A DNA stretch of 33,905 bases from JAURFX01 sp038125265 (GCA_038125265.1 JAYPDM010000012.1:1-33905); one strand, 5' to 3'; shown: positions 22,614-31,031, counted from the first letter of the stretch. A program made the numbers and translations. Notes: generated by a model not told the origin, from the letters alone.

Positions 22614-23003
22614 TTAAACTCTTCTCTTTTTAGTAGGTCTACAACCATTGTGAGGAATTGGTGTGACGTCATGTATTTCATTGATCTTGAACCCTACAGC
22701 GTTCAAGGCTCTAATTGCTGACTCTCTGCCTGGACCAGGCCCTCTAACCTTAACCTCAAGATTTAGCATACCCATCTCTCTTGCGGTTTGTCCTGCTCGT
22801 TCTGCTGCAACCTGGGCAGCAAAAGGTGTACTCTTTCTTGAGCCCCTAAAACCTGATCCTCCTGAAGTCGCCCAAGCCAATGTATTGCCCTGTCGATCAG
22901 AAATAGTGACAATGGTATTGTTAAAAGATGCGTGTATATGTGCAACACCATCAGTTACTTGTTTTTTTATTTTCTTTTTTGTTTTTTTATCAGCTTGAGC
23001 CAT
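22614..23003 (-). CDS. rpsK: 30S ribosomal protein S11
   Basis: S11 lies in the 30S platform next to the Shine-Dalgarno helix. The 129-residue product equals the E. coli length. It carries G-V-A-H-I-H-A-S-F-N-N-T-I-V-T-I (about 19-34) and the C-terminal H-N-G-C-R-P-T-K-K-R-R-V. It sits 9 bp after rpsM and 15 bp before rpsD. Confidence 0.99.
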   Translation of the reverse strand: MAQADKKTKKKIKKQVTDGVAHIHASFNNTIVTISDRQGNTLAWATSGGSGFRGSRKSTPFAAQVAAERAGQTAREMGMLNLEVKVRGPGPGRESAIRALNAVGFKINEIHDVTPIPHNGCRPTKKRRV

Positions 23004-23012
23004 AAATTTACC

Positions 23013-23369
23013 TTATCTCTTAATTGGCCTTCTCGGGCCTTTTCTGGTTCTTGCATTGGTTCTTGTTCTTTGACCATTTAGAGGTAGTCCTCGTCGATGT
23101 CTTATTCCTCTGTAGCAGCCAAGATCTTGAAGTCGCTTAATATTCATAGCAACTTCTCTTCTGAGATCTCCCTCAGTTAAATGTTGTGCTAGAAAAGATC
23201 TTAGTTGCTCTAACTGATCCTCCGTTAGATCTTTAACCTTCATGGATGGGCTTATGGAGGTAGCCTCGCACGCTAAACTTGCCATTGTTTTGCCTACTCC
23301 ATAAATATGAGTCAAAGCAATAAGAACATGCTTCTGATCTGGTATATTAATTCCTGCTATTCTAGCCAT
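23013..23369 (-). CDS. rpsM: 30S ribosomal protein S13
   Basis: S13 is in the 30S head and touches the P-site tRNA and bridge B1. The 118-residue product starts M-A-R-I-A-G-I-N-I-P and has the basic C-terminal segment R-H-R-R-G-L-P-L-N-G-Q-R-T-R-T-N-A-R-T. Only 2 bp separate it from the rpmJ stop, so the alpha-operon promoter and S4-binding leader found here in E. coli are not present as separate sequence. Confidence 0.99.
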   Translation of the reverse strand: MARIAGINIPDQKHVLIALTHIYGVGKTMASLACEATSISPSMKVKDLTEDQLEQLRSFLAQHLTEGDLRREVAMNIKRLQDLGCYRGIRHRRGLPLNGQRTRTNARTRKGPRRPIKR

Positions 23370-23371
23370 AA

Positions 23372-23485
23372 TTATCCCTGTCTTTGCTTGTGTCTTGGGT
23401 CAGTGCAAATTACTCTAAGTACCCCATGACGTCTAATAATTCGACAATTTCTACATATTTTTTTAACTGATGCTCTTACTTTCAT
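23372..23485 (-). CDS. rpmJ: 50S ribosomal protein L36 (zinc-binding form)
   Basis: This 37-residue gene starts with M-K-V-R-A-S-V-K-K-I-C-R-N-C and ends R-H-K-Q-R-Q-G. The zinc ligands C11, C14, C27 and H32 are all present, so it is the C+ form that needs zinc. It lies in the canonical place between secY and rpsM, 11 bp after secY and 2 bp before rpsM. Confidence 0.97.
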   Translation of the reverse strand: MKVRASVKKICRNCRIIRRHGVLRVICTDPRHKQRQG

Positions 23486-23496
23486 TGCAATCCTAC

Positions 23497-24840
23497 CTAA
23501 GCTTTACTGTAGCCCTTTAAATTTGCTTTCTTCATGAGTCCTTCATATTGATGGCTCATCATGTGAGCTTGCAGCTGTGACATAAAATCCATTGAAACAA
23601 CCACAATAATTAGTAACGAAGTACCTCCAAAATAAAAGGGAACGCTAAATCGATAAATCATAAACTCGGGGAGTAAACATACAAAAGTAATATAAAATGC
23701 ACCCCAAAGTGTCAATCTTGTAAGGACTTTATCAATGTATTCTGCAGTTTGCTGACCCGGTCTAATACCTGGAATAAATGCACCTGATCTTCTTAAATTC
23801 TCTGAGGTATCTTTAGCGTTAAAAACTAAGGATGTATAAAAGAAACAGAAAAACATAATTAAAAGTGCATACAAAAGAATATACAAAGGCTGACCTGGAG
23901 CTAGTGTTGCTGCAATTCTTTGTAGCGTATTTGCAGACTGTCCAGCAGCAAAACCTCCACCAAACCATCCAGCAATGGTTGCGGGAAACAATATAATGGA
24001 ACTAGCAAAAATCGGTGGAATGACACCGGACATGTTAATCTTGAAAGGTAGGTGAGATGTTTGGCCAGCAAACATTCTTCTGCCTTGTTGTCTTTTTGCA
24101 TAATTAACAGTAATTCTTCTTTGTGCACGCTCCATAAATACAACGAATACAGTAATTACTACAATTAAAATACCCAATATAAGAGGCATGGCTTGATTCA
24201 TACCTCCTGTACTTACAAGCTCTAACGTCCCACCAATTGCAGAAGGAAGGCCAGAAATGATGCTCGCAAGAATAATCATTGAAATTCCATTTCCAATGCC
24301 TCTTTCAGTAATTTGTTCTCCCAGCCACATGAGAAACATAGTTCCAGTAACCAGTGTGATAGTAGCGACAATTACAAACGAGGTCCCAGGATTGATAACA
24401 ACATTTTGGCTTTGTAATGCTGATGCTGCGGCCATAGCCTGAAAAGCACATAAAAGCACAGTACTGTACCTGGTGTATTGAATTATTTTTCGCCTTCCTG
24501 ATTCGCCTTCTTTTCTTAACTGAGTTAGGCCAGGAACAATGTGCGTTGCCATTTGGATGATAATTGACGCAGAAATATACGGCATAATTCCGAGCGCAAA
24601 AATTGACAAACGGGATAGAGCGCCGCCAGAGAACATGTTAAACATGCTTAAAATAGTTCCTGATTGAGCCTGAAAAAATTGTTCCAGCGCAACTGGGTCA
24701 ATGCCTGGCACTGGAATAAATGTACCAACTCGGTAAACCACTAATGCTCCAATCAAAAATAAGAACCTTTGCCTGAGCTCAGTAAGCTTAGATGCTTGCT
24801 CAAGAAGTCCTTGTGGATTGGATTGAGGGATTCTAGCCAT
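23497..24840 (-). CDS. secY: Protein translocase subunit SecY
   Basis: SecY is the channel of the Sec translocon in the inner membrane. The product from the ATG at 24840 is 447 residues, near E. coli (443), with ten hydrophobic segments. V-P-G-I-D-P near the first loop and R-R-S-G-A-F-I-P-G-I-R-P-G in a cytoplasmic loop are typical. A longer frame beginning at 24912 would add 24 residues read from rplO in another frame, with no family support, so I reject it. The ATG overlaps the rplO stop by 8 bp. Confidence 0.98.
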   Translation of the reverse strand: MARIPQSNPQGLLEQASKLTELRQRFLFLIGALVVYRVGTFIPVPGIDPVALEQFFQAQSGTILSMFNMFSGGALSRLSIFALGIMPYISASIIIQMATHIVPGLTQLRKEGESGRRKIIQYTRYSTVLLCAFQAMAAASALQSQNVVINPGTSFVIVATITLVTGTMFLMWLGEQITERGIGNGISMIILASIISGLPSAIGGTLELVSTGGMNQAMPLILGILIVVITVFVVFMERAQRRITVNYAKRQQGRRMFAGQTSHLPFKINMSGVIPPIFASSIILFPATIAGWFGGGFAAGQSANTLQRIAATLAPGQPLYILLYALLIMFFCFFYTSLVFNAKDTSENLRRSGAFIPGIRPGQQTAEYIDKVLTRLTLWGAFYITFVCLLPEFMIYRFSVPFYFGGTSLLIIVVVSMDFMSQLQAHMMSHQYEGLMKKANLKGYSKA

Positions 24841-25276
24841 TGTCGGTAATTGATCCTCCAAGCTCTTCAATTTTGACTCTTGCGCCCTTTGTTGCCTTGA
24901 TGCCAGATCCAAGCTGAACCTTTTTAGTCAGCTCACCTGATAAAAATACCTTAACCTTTGTAGTAGATTGAGGAACAAGATGCTTTTTAATTAAGAGATT
25001 AATGTCAATAATCTCCTCAGATAATAAATTTAACTCCGATAATCTTAATTCTGCATTCTCACTAGAAACCCTGGAGGTGAAGCCAACTTTTGGGAGTCTT
25101 CTTTGAATAGGCATTTGACCGCCCTCAAATCCTACCTTATGGTATCCACCTGATCTGGAGGTTTGTCCTTTTACACCTCGGCCACAGGTTTTGCCTTGAC
25201 CGGCTGAAATCCCTCTGCCGACTCTCTTAGCCTTCTTTCTTGAGCCCGGAGCAGAACTTAGTGAATTCAATTTCAT
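24833..25276 (-). CDS. rplO: 50S ribosomal protein L15
   Basis: L15 is a late-assembling 50S protein. The 147-residue product has the glycine-rich start (R-V-G-R-G-I-S-A-G-Q-G-K-T-C-G-R-G) and G-F-E-G-G-Q-M-P-I-Q-R-R-L-P-K-V-G-F near 48-65, both classic for L15. Its ATG overlaps the rpmD stop by 4 bp, and its end overlaps secY by 8 bp. Confidence 0.99.
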   Translation of the reverse strand: MKLNSLSSAPGSRKKAKRVGRGISAGQGKTCGRGVKGQTSRSGGYHKVGFEGGQMPIQRRLPKVGFTSRVSSENAELRLSELNLLSEEIIDINLLIKKHLVPQSTTKVKVFLSGELTKKVQLGSGIKATKGARVKIEELGGSITDNG

Positions 25277-25461
25277 GATAAATCCTCTACTTTTAATAGA
25301 TATGACACCTTATTAATCATGCCTCTATTCTCTGGTGTATCCATTACTGTTACTGTTTGATGAATTTTCTTTAATCCAAGCCCTAATACACACTCATTGT
25401 GATTTGGAGATCTTCCAAATCTACTCTTAACCAGCGTAACTTTAATTTTTTTATCTGCCAT
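25273..25461 (-). CDS. rpmD: 50S ribosomal protein L30
   Basis: This 62-residue L30 (E. coli 59) has I-K-V-T-L-V-K-S-R-F-G-R, then the L-G-L-K-K-I-H-Q-T-V segment and the P-E-N-R-G-M-I-N-K-V stretch. It is in the canonical rpsE-rpmD-rplO position, 3 bp after rpsE and overlapping rplO by 4 bp. Confidence 0.98.
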   Translation of the reverse strand: MADKKIKVTLVKSRFGRSPNHNECVLGLGLKKIHQTVTVMDTPENRGMINKVSYLLKVEDLS

Positions 25462-25464
25462 GTT

Positions 25465-25965
25465 CTAACCTAAAATTTGGTTTACCTGCTTTCCTCTTTT
25501 CTTAGCCATATGCTCTGGGGACTTTATGTTCTCTAATGCATTCATAGTAGCCCTGACAATATTGATTGGATTACTAGAGCCAAAGCTTTTAGCTGTCACA
25601 TTTGAAACGCCTACACATTCGAAGACTGCCCGCATGGCCCCACCGGCGATAATGCCTGTTCCATCAGGAGCAGGTTGCATATAAACCTTGGAAGCACCAT
25701 GCCTACCCTTGATTGGATAATAAATAGTATTTTTATTAAGCGAGATTTGTTTCATTTCTTTTTTTGCTGACTGCATAGCTTTTTGAATAGCTATAGGAAG
25801 TTCTTTAGCCTTTCCATAACCAAAACCAACCGAACCATTTCCGTCCCCAACTACCGTTAGTGCAGTAAATCCAAAAACTCTTCCGCCTTTTACCACTTTA
25901 GCTACTCTGTTTACAGAAACTAATTTTTCAACTAACTCTTCGCTTTTAAGTACTTCAACTTCCAT
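25465..25965 (-). CDS. rpsE: 30S ribosomal protein S5
   Basis: S5 contributes to decoding accuracy and mRNA entry. The 166-residue product has the double-stranded-RNA-binding-like start V-N-R-V-A-K-V-V-K-G-G-R-V-F-G-F (about 18-33) and G-T-G-I-I-A-G-G-A-M-R-A-V near 101-113. It abuts rplR with no spacer and precedes rpmD by 3 bp. Confidence 0.99.
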   Translation of the reverse strand: MEVEVLKSEELVEKLVSVNRVAKVVKGGRVFGFTALTVVGDGNGSVGFGYGKAKELPIAIQKAMQSAKKEMKQISLNKNTIYYPIKGRHGASKVYMQPAPDGTGIIAGGAMRAVFECVGVSNVTAKSFGSSNPINIVRATMNALENIKSPEHMAKKRGKQVNQILG

Positions 25966-26316
25966 TTAAAACTCCATACCTGCTTCACGAGCAGCATTTG
26001 CAAGAGCTAAAACTCTTCCATGATATTTAAAGCCAGAGCGATCGAAGGCAATTTTTTTTATGCCAAGCTCTTGGGCTTTTAATGAAAATAACTTACCGAC
26101 CTCGGCTGCAGTTTCACAGTTACCGGTGTATTTCACCTTATCTCGGATATCTTTAGATTGAGAAGATACTGAGGTGATTACACGATCATCCTTATCAACC
26201 AAATATGCATAAATATGCTTTGGTGTTTTATGAATCATCAGTCTATCAACTTTTTGAATTCTGATTCGACTTCTCGTCTTTTTTGATCGTCTAATTCTGG
26301 AAATTTTTTTACTCAT
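25966..26316 (-). CDS. rplR: 50S ribosomal protein L18
   Basis: L18 binds 5S rRNA with L5 and L25. The 116-residue product has an arginine-rich start (R-R-S-K-K-T-R-S-R-I-R) and ends F-D-R-S-G-F-K-Y-H-G-R-V-L-A-L-A-N-A-A-R, which is typical of L18. It overlaps rplF by one base and abuts rpsE. Confidence 0.98.
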   Translation of the reverse strand: MSKKISRIRRSKKTRSRIRIQKVDRLMIHKTPKHIYAYLVDKDDRVITSVSSQSKDIRDKVKYTGNCETAAEVGKLFSLKAQELGIKKIAFDRSGFKYHGRVLALANAAREAGMEF

Positions 26317-26849
26317 TAGTTTTTCTTAGCTTCTTTTAAAACTATCCTTTCATTTGTAAAACGAATGCCTTTGCCTTTATAAGGCTCGGGTGGTCTAAAC
26401 TTTCTTATGTTGGCTGCCACTTGTCCAACTTTTTGCTTATCAATACCTTTGATTAGTAATTCAGTTTGGCTTGGCGTTTCAATGGTGATTCCTTCAGGAA
26501 TGTCAAATTCGACTGGATGAGAAAATCCAAGGGTTAAGTTAAGTTTGTTTCCTTGTGCTTGAGCTCTGTATCCAACCCCAACAAGCGTCATGCTTTTTTG
26601 GAATCCATTTGAAACTCCTTCAATCACATTACTTACAAGCGCCCTAAATGTACCTGATAAGGCTTTTGCTTCTACTGATTCATCTTTGGCTTTGACAAGC
26701 AAAGATGATTCCTCTTGGATAATGTCAACCAAAGGATGAATTTCGAGTACGAGCTCACCTAATTTTCCCTTAGCTGCTAACACCCCTTCAGATATCGTAA
26801 CTGAAGTGTCTTTGTTAAGCTCAACTGGTCTTTTTGCTACCCTTGACAT
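26316..26849 (-). CDS. rplF: 50S ribosomal protein L6
   Basis: L6 lies near the sarcin-ricin loop and the factor-binding site. The 177-residue product (E. coli 177) has the two-repeat L6 fold, with G-V-G-Y-R-A-Q-A-Q-G near 90-99 and the signature R-P-P-E-P-Y-K-G-K-G-I-R near 152-163. It lies 9 bp after rpsH and overlaps rplR by one base. Confidence 0.99.
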   Translation of the reverse strand: MSRVAKRPVELNKDTSVTISEGVLAAKGKLGELVLEIHPLVDIIQEESSLLVKAKDESVEAKALSGTFRALVSNVIEGVSNGFQKSMTLVGVGYRAQAQGNKLNLTLGFSHPVEFDIPEGITIETPSQTELLIKGIDKQKVGQVAANIRKFRPPEPYKGKGIRFTNERIVLKEAKKN

Positions 26850-26858
26850 CTTATTTTC

Positions 26859-27254
26859 CTATGAAATTACGCACAAAACTTCTCCACCAATGCCCTTCTG
26901 TCTGGCTTCCCTATCTGTCATCACACCTTGAGATGTTGAGACAATAGCGCATCCCAGACCACCAAGAACATTCGGCAGATCATTTTTTGGTTTATATGCT
27001 CTAAGGCCAGGTCTACTTACTCTATCAATAAAGTCAATAACTGGCTTTCCTTCAAAATATTTAAGCTCGATAGCAATCATTTTCTTTGTTCCTTCGCCTT
27101 TGCTATCAACACTTTTTATATAACCCTCACTCAAAAGCACTTCTGAAATTGAAGCCTTTAGTTTTGAATGCGGTATTTCAACAGTAAACTTTCTCGCAGA
27201 TTGAGCATTTCTTATTCTTGTTAACATATCTGCAACTGGATCATTAAAAGACAT
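26859..27254 (-). CDS. rpsH: 30S ribosomal protein S8
   Basis: S8 binds the central domain of 16S rRNA; in E. coli it also represses the spc operon through a site near rplE. The 131-residue product starts D-P-V-A-D-M-L-T-R-I-R-N-A and has the C-terminal G-V-M-T-D-R-E-A-R-Q-K-G-I-G-G-E. It is 9 bp after rpsN and 9 bp before rplF. Confidence 0.99.
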   Translation of the reverse strand: MSFNDPVADMLTRIRNAQSARKFTVEIPHSKLKASISEVLLSEGYIKSVDSKGEGTKKMIAIELKYFEGKPVIDFIDRVSRPGLRAYKPKNDLPNVLGGLGCAIVSTSQGVMTDREARQKGIGGEVLCVIS

Positions 27255-27263
27255 AAAAACTCC

Positions 27264-27569
27264 TTACCAACTTGCCTTCGACAAACCAGGAAGATCACCC
27301 CTCATGGTTGCTTCTCTTAGCTTGGTTCTCGCAAGACCAAATTTTCGATAAACGCCTCGCGAACGACCCGTCAAGGCACAACGATTTCTTCCTCTAATTG
27401 GACTGGAGTCTCTAGGGAGCGATTGCAATTTCATTTGAGCATCATACTTTTCCTCAGAGCTAGCATTTGGACTGCTTATGATCTCTTTTAGCAATGCTCT
27501 TTTCTCTTTATATTTTTCTACAAGCTTTGCACGCTTTATTTCTCTGTTAATCATTGATTTTTTTGCCAT
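27264..27569 (-). CDS. rpsN: 30S ribosomal protein S14 (zinc-free form)
   Basis: The 101-residue product is the long S14 form without the C-x2-C zinc motif. It ends R-E-A-T-M-R-G-D-L-P-G-L-S-K-A-S-W and carries R-N-R-C-A-L-T-G-R-S-R-G. It therefore needs no zinc, unlike L36 in the same cluster. It lies 5 bp after rplE and 9 bp before rpsH. Confidence 0.99.
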   Translation of the reverse strand: MAKKSMINREIKRAKLVEKYKEKRALLKEIISSPNASSEEKYDAQMKLQSLPRDSSPIRGRNRCALTGRSRGVYRKFGLARTKLREATMRGDLPGLSKASW

Positions 27570-27574
27570 AATCC

Positions 27575-28114
27575 TTAACCTCTTAGCGGGAGACCAAATT
27601 CCTCAAGAAGCGCTCTGGCTTCTTTGTCAGTCTTTGCTGTAGTTGTAATTGCAATATCGAGACCTCTGATCGAATCTATTTGGTCATAATCTATCTCTGG
27701 AAAAACTATTTGCTCTCTAATACCTAGATTGTAGTTACCGCTTCCATCAAAACTTTTTGCATTTAAGCCTCTAAAATCTCGCACCCTTGGAAGAGCAATA
27801 GAGATTAAGCGGTCAAGAAATTCATACATTTTATTTCTTCTCAGAGTCACTTTGCATCCGATGGGGAATCCTTCTCTAAGTTTAAAGCTAGCGACAGAGA
27901 TTCTCGCATTACATACAACCGGCTGCTGACCAGCAATTTTTCTCAAATCTTCGACTGCCTTTTCAATAACTTTCTTATCGGTTACAGCCTCGCCTAAGCC
28001 CATATTGATCGTAATCTTAGTAATCTTAGGGATAGCCATATCATTAGTAATGCCAAGCTTATCTTTTAGCGAAGGCTTGATTTTGTCTAGGTAAGTTTTT
28101 GCTAAACGCGACAT
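27575..28114 (-). CDS. rplE: 50S ribosomal protein L5
   Basis: L5 binds 5S rRNA and contacts P-site tRNA. From the ATG at 28114 the product is 179 residues, equal to E. coli. It has I-T-K-I-T-I-N-M-G-L-G-E-A near 31-43 and R-D-F-R-G-L near 128-133. An upstream in-frame start at 28168 would add 18 residues read out of frame from rplX and is rejected. Only 1 bp separates it from the rplX stop. Confidence 0.98.
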   Translation of the reverse strand: MSRLAKTYLDKIKPSLKDKLGITNDMAIPKITKITINMGLGEAVTDKKVIEKAVEDLRKIAGQQPVVCNARISVASFKLREGFPIGCKVTLRRNKMYEFLDRLISIALPRVRDFRGLNAKSFDGSGNYNLGIREQIVFPEIDYDQIDSIRGLDIAITTTAKTDKEARALLEEFGLPLRG

Positions 28115-28115
28115 A

Positions 28116-28430
28116 TTATGACTCCAATACCTCTCCATTAGACTTAAAGAAACGAACTTTTCTTCCATCTTCTAATTTTTTGATTCCAATCCTATCGCCC
28201 TTATTTGTTGCAGGATTTAATACCATGAGGTTTGATATATTAATTGGCATTTCAATGTCTACAATGCCACCAGCAATACCTAAGTTAGGATTGGGTCTTT
28301 GATGCTTCTTGGCAACATTAATGCCTTCAACAACTGCCTTACCATCATTAATACTTGTTACTGTGCCTTGCTTATCTTTATCTTTACCAGCAATGACAAC
28401 AACAGTATCTCCTTGTTTAATCTTGTTCAT
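28116..28430 (-). CDS. rplX: 50S ribosomal protein L24
   Basis: L24 is an assembly initiator of the 50S subunit. The 104-residue product has a KOW motif near the N-terminus (G-D-T-V-V-V-I-A-G-K-D-K-D-K-Q-G) and the P-N-P-N-L-G-I-A-G-G-I-V segment. It is 3 bp after rplN. Confidence 0.98.
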   Translation of the reverse strand: MNKIKQGDTVVVIAGKDKDKQGTVTSINDGKAVVEGINVAKKHQRPNPNLGIAGGIVDIEMPINISNLMVLNPATNKGDRIGIKKLEDGRKVRFFKSNGEVLES

Positions 28431-28433
28431 CTT

Positions 28434-28802
28434 TTAAATAACCTCGGGTGCAAGTGAGATGATTTTCATAAATTTATTGTTTCTAAGTTCTCTGGTTACC
28501 GGGCCAAAAATTCTGGTTCCGATTGGCTGTAGTTGGGCATTTAATAATACTGCTGCATTGCCATCAAATCTTATGAGTGACCCATCAGCTCGTCTAACAC
28601 CTTTAGCAGTTCTTACAATGACTGCATTATAAACTTCACCTTTCTTAACTCTGCCTCTTGGAATAGCGTCCTTAACGGTGACTTTAATGACATCACCAAT
28701 AGAAGCATATCGTCTCTTTGACCCACCAAGGACTTTAATACACATCACCTCTCTAGCTCCGCTATTATCGGCCGCGCTCAATCTTGATTGCATTTGTATC
28801 AT
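28434..28802 (-). CDS. rplN: 50S ribosomal protein L14
   Basis: L14 forms bridge contacts with the 30S subunit and is the docking site for RsfS, which is encoded near the other end of this window. The 122-residue product has A-A-D-N-S-G-A-R-E-V-M-C-I-K-V-L-G-G at 10-27 and F-G-P-V-T-R-E-L-R near 98-106. Just 1 bp separates it from rpsQ, where E. coli has the spc promoter. Confidence 0.99.
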   Translation of the reverse strand: MIQMQSRLSAADNSGAREVMCIKVLGGSKRRYASIGDVIKVTVKDAIPRGRVKKGEVYNAVIVRTAKGVRRADGSLIRFDGNAAVLLNAQLQPIGTRIFGPVTRELRNNKFMKIISLAPEVI

Positions 28803-28803
28803 T

Positions 28804-29076
28804 TTAGTTTTCTTCCTCTGAGCCTTTAGTAATCTCTACAAGCTCCCAAGTTTTATTTTTAGATTTTGGGGTGCATGATTGAATGATAACTTCATCATTC
28901 AATTTGCAACTATTGCTTTCATCGTGAATTAAATACTTTGAACTTTTAATAATAGTCTTGCCAAGAGTTGGATGCGATACCCTTCTCTCTACGACTACTC
29001 TGGCAGTTTTATCTCTTGCTTCGGAAATAACTCTTGCGCTGATGGTTCTGACTATTTTTGTATCAATTGAGCTCAT
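28804..29076 (-). CDS. rpsQ: 30S ribosomal protein S17
   Basis: S17 binds the 5' domain of 16S rRNA. From the ATG at 29076 the product is 90 residues (E. coli 84), starting M-S-S-I-D-T-K-I-V-R-T and containing R-R-V-S-H-P-T-L-G-K near 31-40. A longer frame from 29130 would overlap rpmC by 44 bp and has no family support. The last residues form a small acidic tail. Confidence 0.97.
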   Translation of the reverse strand: MSSIDTKIVRTISARVISEARDKTARVVVERRVSHPTLGKTIIKSSKYLIHDESNSCKLNDEVIIQSCTPKSKNKTWELVEITKGSEEEN

Positions 29077-29086
29077 AATTCTTATC

Positions 29087-29281
29087 TCAACCCCTTTCAA
29101 TTTCGCTAATGACAGTTTTGACCCTAGCAATGTTTTTTTTCACAGACTTAACTTCATGAGGCTTAACAATTTCACCTGTAGATTTTTTTATATTCATCTC
29201 AAATAATTCTTTATTAAGCTTAAAAAGCTCATCGCTCAATTCGTTTAATTTCATTGCACGTAATTTTTGTATTTCCATCAT
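29087..29281 (-). CDS. rpmC: 50S ribosomal protein L29
   Basis: This 64-residue helical-hairpin protein near the exit tunnel has L-R-A-M-K-L-N-E-L-S-D-E-L at its start and the V-K-K-N-I-A-R-V-K-T-V end. Its ATG overlaps the rplP stop by 4 bp and rpsQ begins 10 bp later. Confidence 0.98.
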   Translation of the reverse strand: MMEIQKLRAMKLNELSDELFKLNKELFEMNIKKSTGEIVKPHEVKSVKKNIARVKTVISEIERG

Positions 29282-29691
29282 GCTACCTGCCTGGTTACAA
29301 ATGTAGTTGCAATAGGAAGTTTCGCAGCTGCAAGTTTAAAAGCCTCTCTTGCTACCTCTTCTTCAACTCCTGCCATTTCATAAAGTACTTTTCCGGGCTG
29401 AATTTGAGCGACCCAATATTCAACATTACCCTTACCTTTACCCTGCCTTACTTCAAGTGGTTTTTTGGTAATAGGCTTATCAGGAAATACTCGAATCCAA
29501 ATTTTTCCACCCCGCTTTATAGATCTAGTCATCGCACGTCTAGCTGCCTCGATTTGTCTAGCAGTAAGGCGTCCACGTCCAACGGCCTTAAGAGCAAATT
29601 CACCAAAGCTCACCTGGCTTCCTCTTTGAGCAAGACCACGGTTGCGCCCCTTAAATTGCTTTCGAAACTTTGTTCTCTTTGGTTGTAACAT
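29278..29691 (-). CDS. rplP: 50S ribosomal protein L16
   Basis: L16 shapes the A-site of the 50S subunit. The 137-residue product (E. coli 136) begins M-L-Q-P-K-R-T-K-F-R-K and has the G-R-G-R-L-T-A-R-Q-I-E-A-A-R-R-A segment near 53-68. A 29 bp spacer to rpsC is among the longer gaps in the cluster. Confidence 0.99.
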   Translation of the reverse strand: MLQPKRTKFRKQFKGRNRGLAQRGSQVSFGEFALKAVGRGRLTARQIEAARRAMTRSIKRGGKIWIRVFPDKPITKKPLEVRQGKGKGNVEYWVAQIQPGKVLYEMAGVEEEVAREAFKLAAAKLPIATTFVTRQVA

Positions 29692-29720
29692 TATTTATAT
29701 TCCTATACTAAGCTCAGTGC

Positions 29721-30392
29721 CTAATCTTCCTTTTCAGAAGTAGTTTTATTATCTTTGTCAAAAACTTCTCCTTTGGATATCCATACTTTTATCCCAATAA
29801 TTCCATAAGTAGTTTTTGCTTCTGCCACACCGTAATCAATGTCAGCTCTATAAGTATGCAGTGGGACTCTTCCTTCTCTGTACCATTCGGATCGTGCAAT
29901 TTCAGCTCCATTCAATCGACCACTTACTTTCACCTTAATACCCTCTGCCCCAAGTCTCATCGTATTGGTTACGGCTCTCTTCATGGCACGCCTAAACATA
30001 ATGCGTCTCTCAAGCTGCTGAGCGATACCATCAGCAACCAAATGAGCATCGAGCTCAGGCTTTCTAATTTCAGCAATATTAAGCCTTACATCCTGCAATT
30101 TCATCTCAAGAATATTGGCAACCTCTAGACGAAGACTCTCGATGTCTTCTCCTTTTCTACCAATGACTACTCCAGGTCTGGCTGTATGAATCGTAATAAT
30201 GGCTTTGGTAGCAGGTCGCTCTATTTGTATCTTGCTCACAGATGCATCTTTAAGCTTATCTCTAAGAAAAACTCTTACAGCATGGTCTTGCATAATAAAG
30301 GTTGCGTAGTCCTTTGAGGATGCATACCAAGTAGAGTTCCAATCTTTGGTGATGCCTAAACGAATTCCATTTGGATGTACCTTTTGTCCCAT
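29721..30392 (-). CDS. rpsC: 30S ribosomal protein S3
   Basis: S3 forms part of the mRNA entry tunnel. The 223-residue product has M-G-Q-K-V-H-P-N-G-I-R-L-G at the start, a type II KH domain with V-V-I-G-R-K-G-E near 75-82, and the C-terminal domain ending near K-V-W-I-S-K-G-E-V. Length is close to E. coli (233). It is 3 bp after rplV. Confidence 0.99.
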   Translation of the reverse strand: MGQKVHPNGIRLGITKDWNSTWYASSKDYATFIMQDHAVRVFLRDKLKDASVSKIQIERPATKAIITIHTARPGVVIGRKGEDIESLRLEVANILEMKLQDVRLNIAEIRKPELDAHLVADGIAQQLERRIMFRRAMKRAVTNTMRLGAEGIKVKVSGRLNGAEIARSEWYREGRVPLHTYRADIDYGVAEAKTTYGIIGIKVWISKGEVFDKDNKTTSEKED

Positions 30393-30395
30393 AAA

Positions 30396-30737
30396 TTATG
30401 TCTCTTTATTTGTATCCACAACGACTTTAATGTGGCTGTTTCTTTTTAAAATTCTATCTCCTCTACCCTTTGCTCGTGCTTTAAACCTTTTATAAGTTGG
30501 GGCAGTGCTAACAATAACTTCAGAAACCTTTAAGTCATCGATATCTAAACCATCATTATTTTCAGCGTTAGCAATTGCAGACTCCAAAACCTTTTTTAAT
30601 AACCGAGCTGCCTTCTTATTGCTAAATTCAAGCAAATCAATAGCAGAAGAAACATCCTTTCCCCTAATTTGATTTGCTACCAATCTACACTTCTGTGGTG
30701 AGATTCTAGCGTATCTATGTGAAGCTTTAGTTGCCAT
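30396..30737 (-). CDS. rplV: 50S ribosomal protein L22
   Basis: L22 lines the peptide exit tunnel. The 113-residue product has the A-R-I-S-P-Q-K-C-R-L-V-A-N-Q-I-R-G start. Its C-terminal hairpin includes R-F-K-A-R-A-K-G-R-G-D-R-I-L-K, the loop that reaches into the tunnel. It is 6 bp after rpsS. Confidence 0.99.
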   Translation of the reverse strand: MATKASHRYARISPQKCRLVANQIRGKDVSSAIDLLEFSNKKAARLLKKVLESAIANAENNDGLDIDDLKVSEVIVSTAPTYKRFKARAKGRGDRILKRNSHIKVVVDTNKET

Positions 30738-30743
30738 AACTAC

Positions 30744-31016
30744 CTACTTAGTTTTCCTGTCACCGGAGTGACCTTTAAAGGTTCTTGTCACTGCAAATTC
30801 ACCAAGCTTATGTCCAACCATATTTTCACTGATCAGGACCGGAACGTGTTGACGCCCATTATGAACAGAGATTGTTAGCCCAACCATATTTGGAAGTATC
30901 ATTGATCTTCTTGACCAAGTTTTAATCGGCTTTCTATTATTTTCAGCAACAGCTTTATCAATTTTTTGAGAAAGATGTTTATCAACAAATGGTCCTTTTT
31001 TTACTGATCTTGGCAT
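30744..31016 (-). CDS. rpsS: 30S ribosomal protein S19
   Basis: S19 is in the 30S head and pairs with S13. The 90-residue product has P-R-S-V-K-K-G-P-F-V-D near the start and the signature H-N-G-R-Q-H-V-P-V-L-I-S-E-N-M-V-G-H-K-L near 53-72. It lies 15 bp after rplB. Confidence 0.99.
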   Translation of the reverse strand: MPRSVKKGPFVDKHLSQKIDKAVAENNRKPIKTWSRRSMILPNMVGLTISVHNGRQHVPVLISENMVGHKLGEFAVTRTFKGHSGDRKTK

Positions 31017-31031
31017 CTTATAAATTCCTTA

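Noticed and set aside
22663..22998. Open frame of 111 codons antisense to rpsK
   Set aside because: A shadow of a conserved ribosomal protein gene; composition reflects codon structure of the other strand.
24841..24912. 24-residue N-terminal extension of SecY from an upstream start
   Set aside because: It is read out of frame from rplO, has no family counterpart, and the ATG at 24840 gives a normal SecY N-terminus.
28115..28168. 18-residue N-terminal extension of L5
   Set aside because: It is read out of frame within the end of rplX; the ATG at 28114 gives the standard 179-residue length.
29077..29130. 18-residue N-terminal extension of S17
   Set aside because: It would overlap rpmC by 44 bp and lacks family support; the ATG at 29076 gives a normal start.
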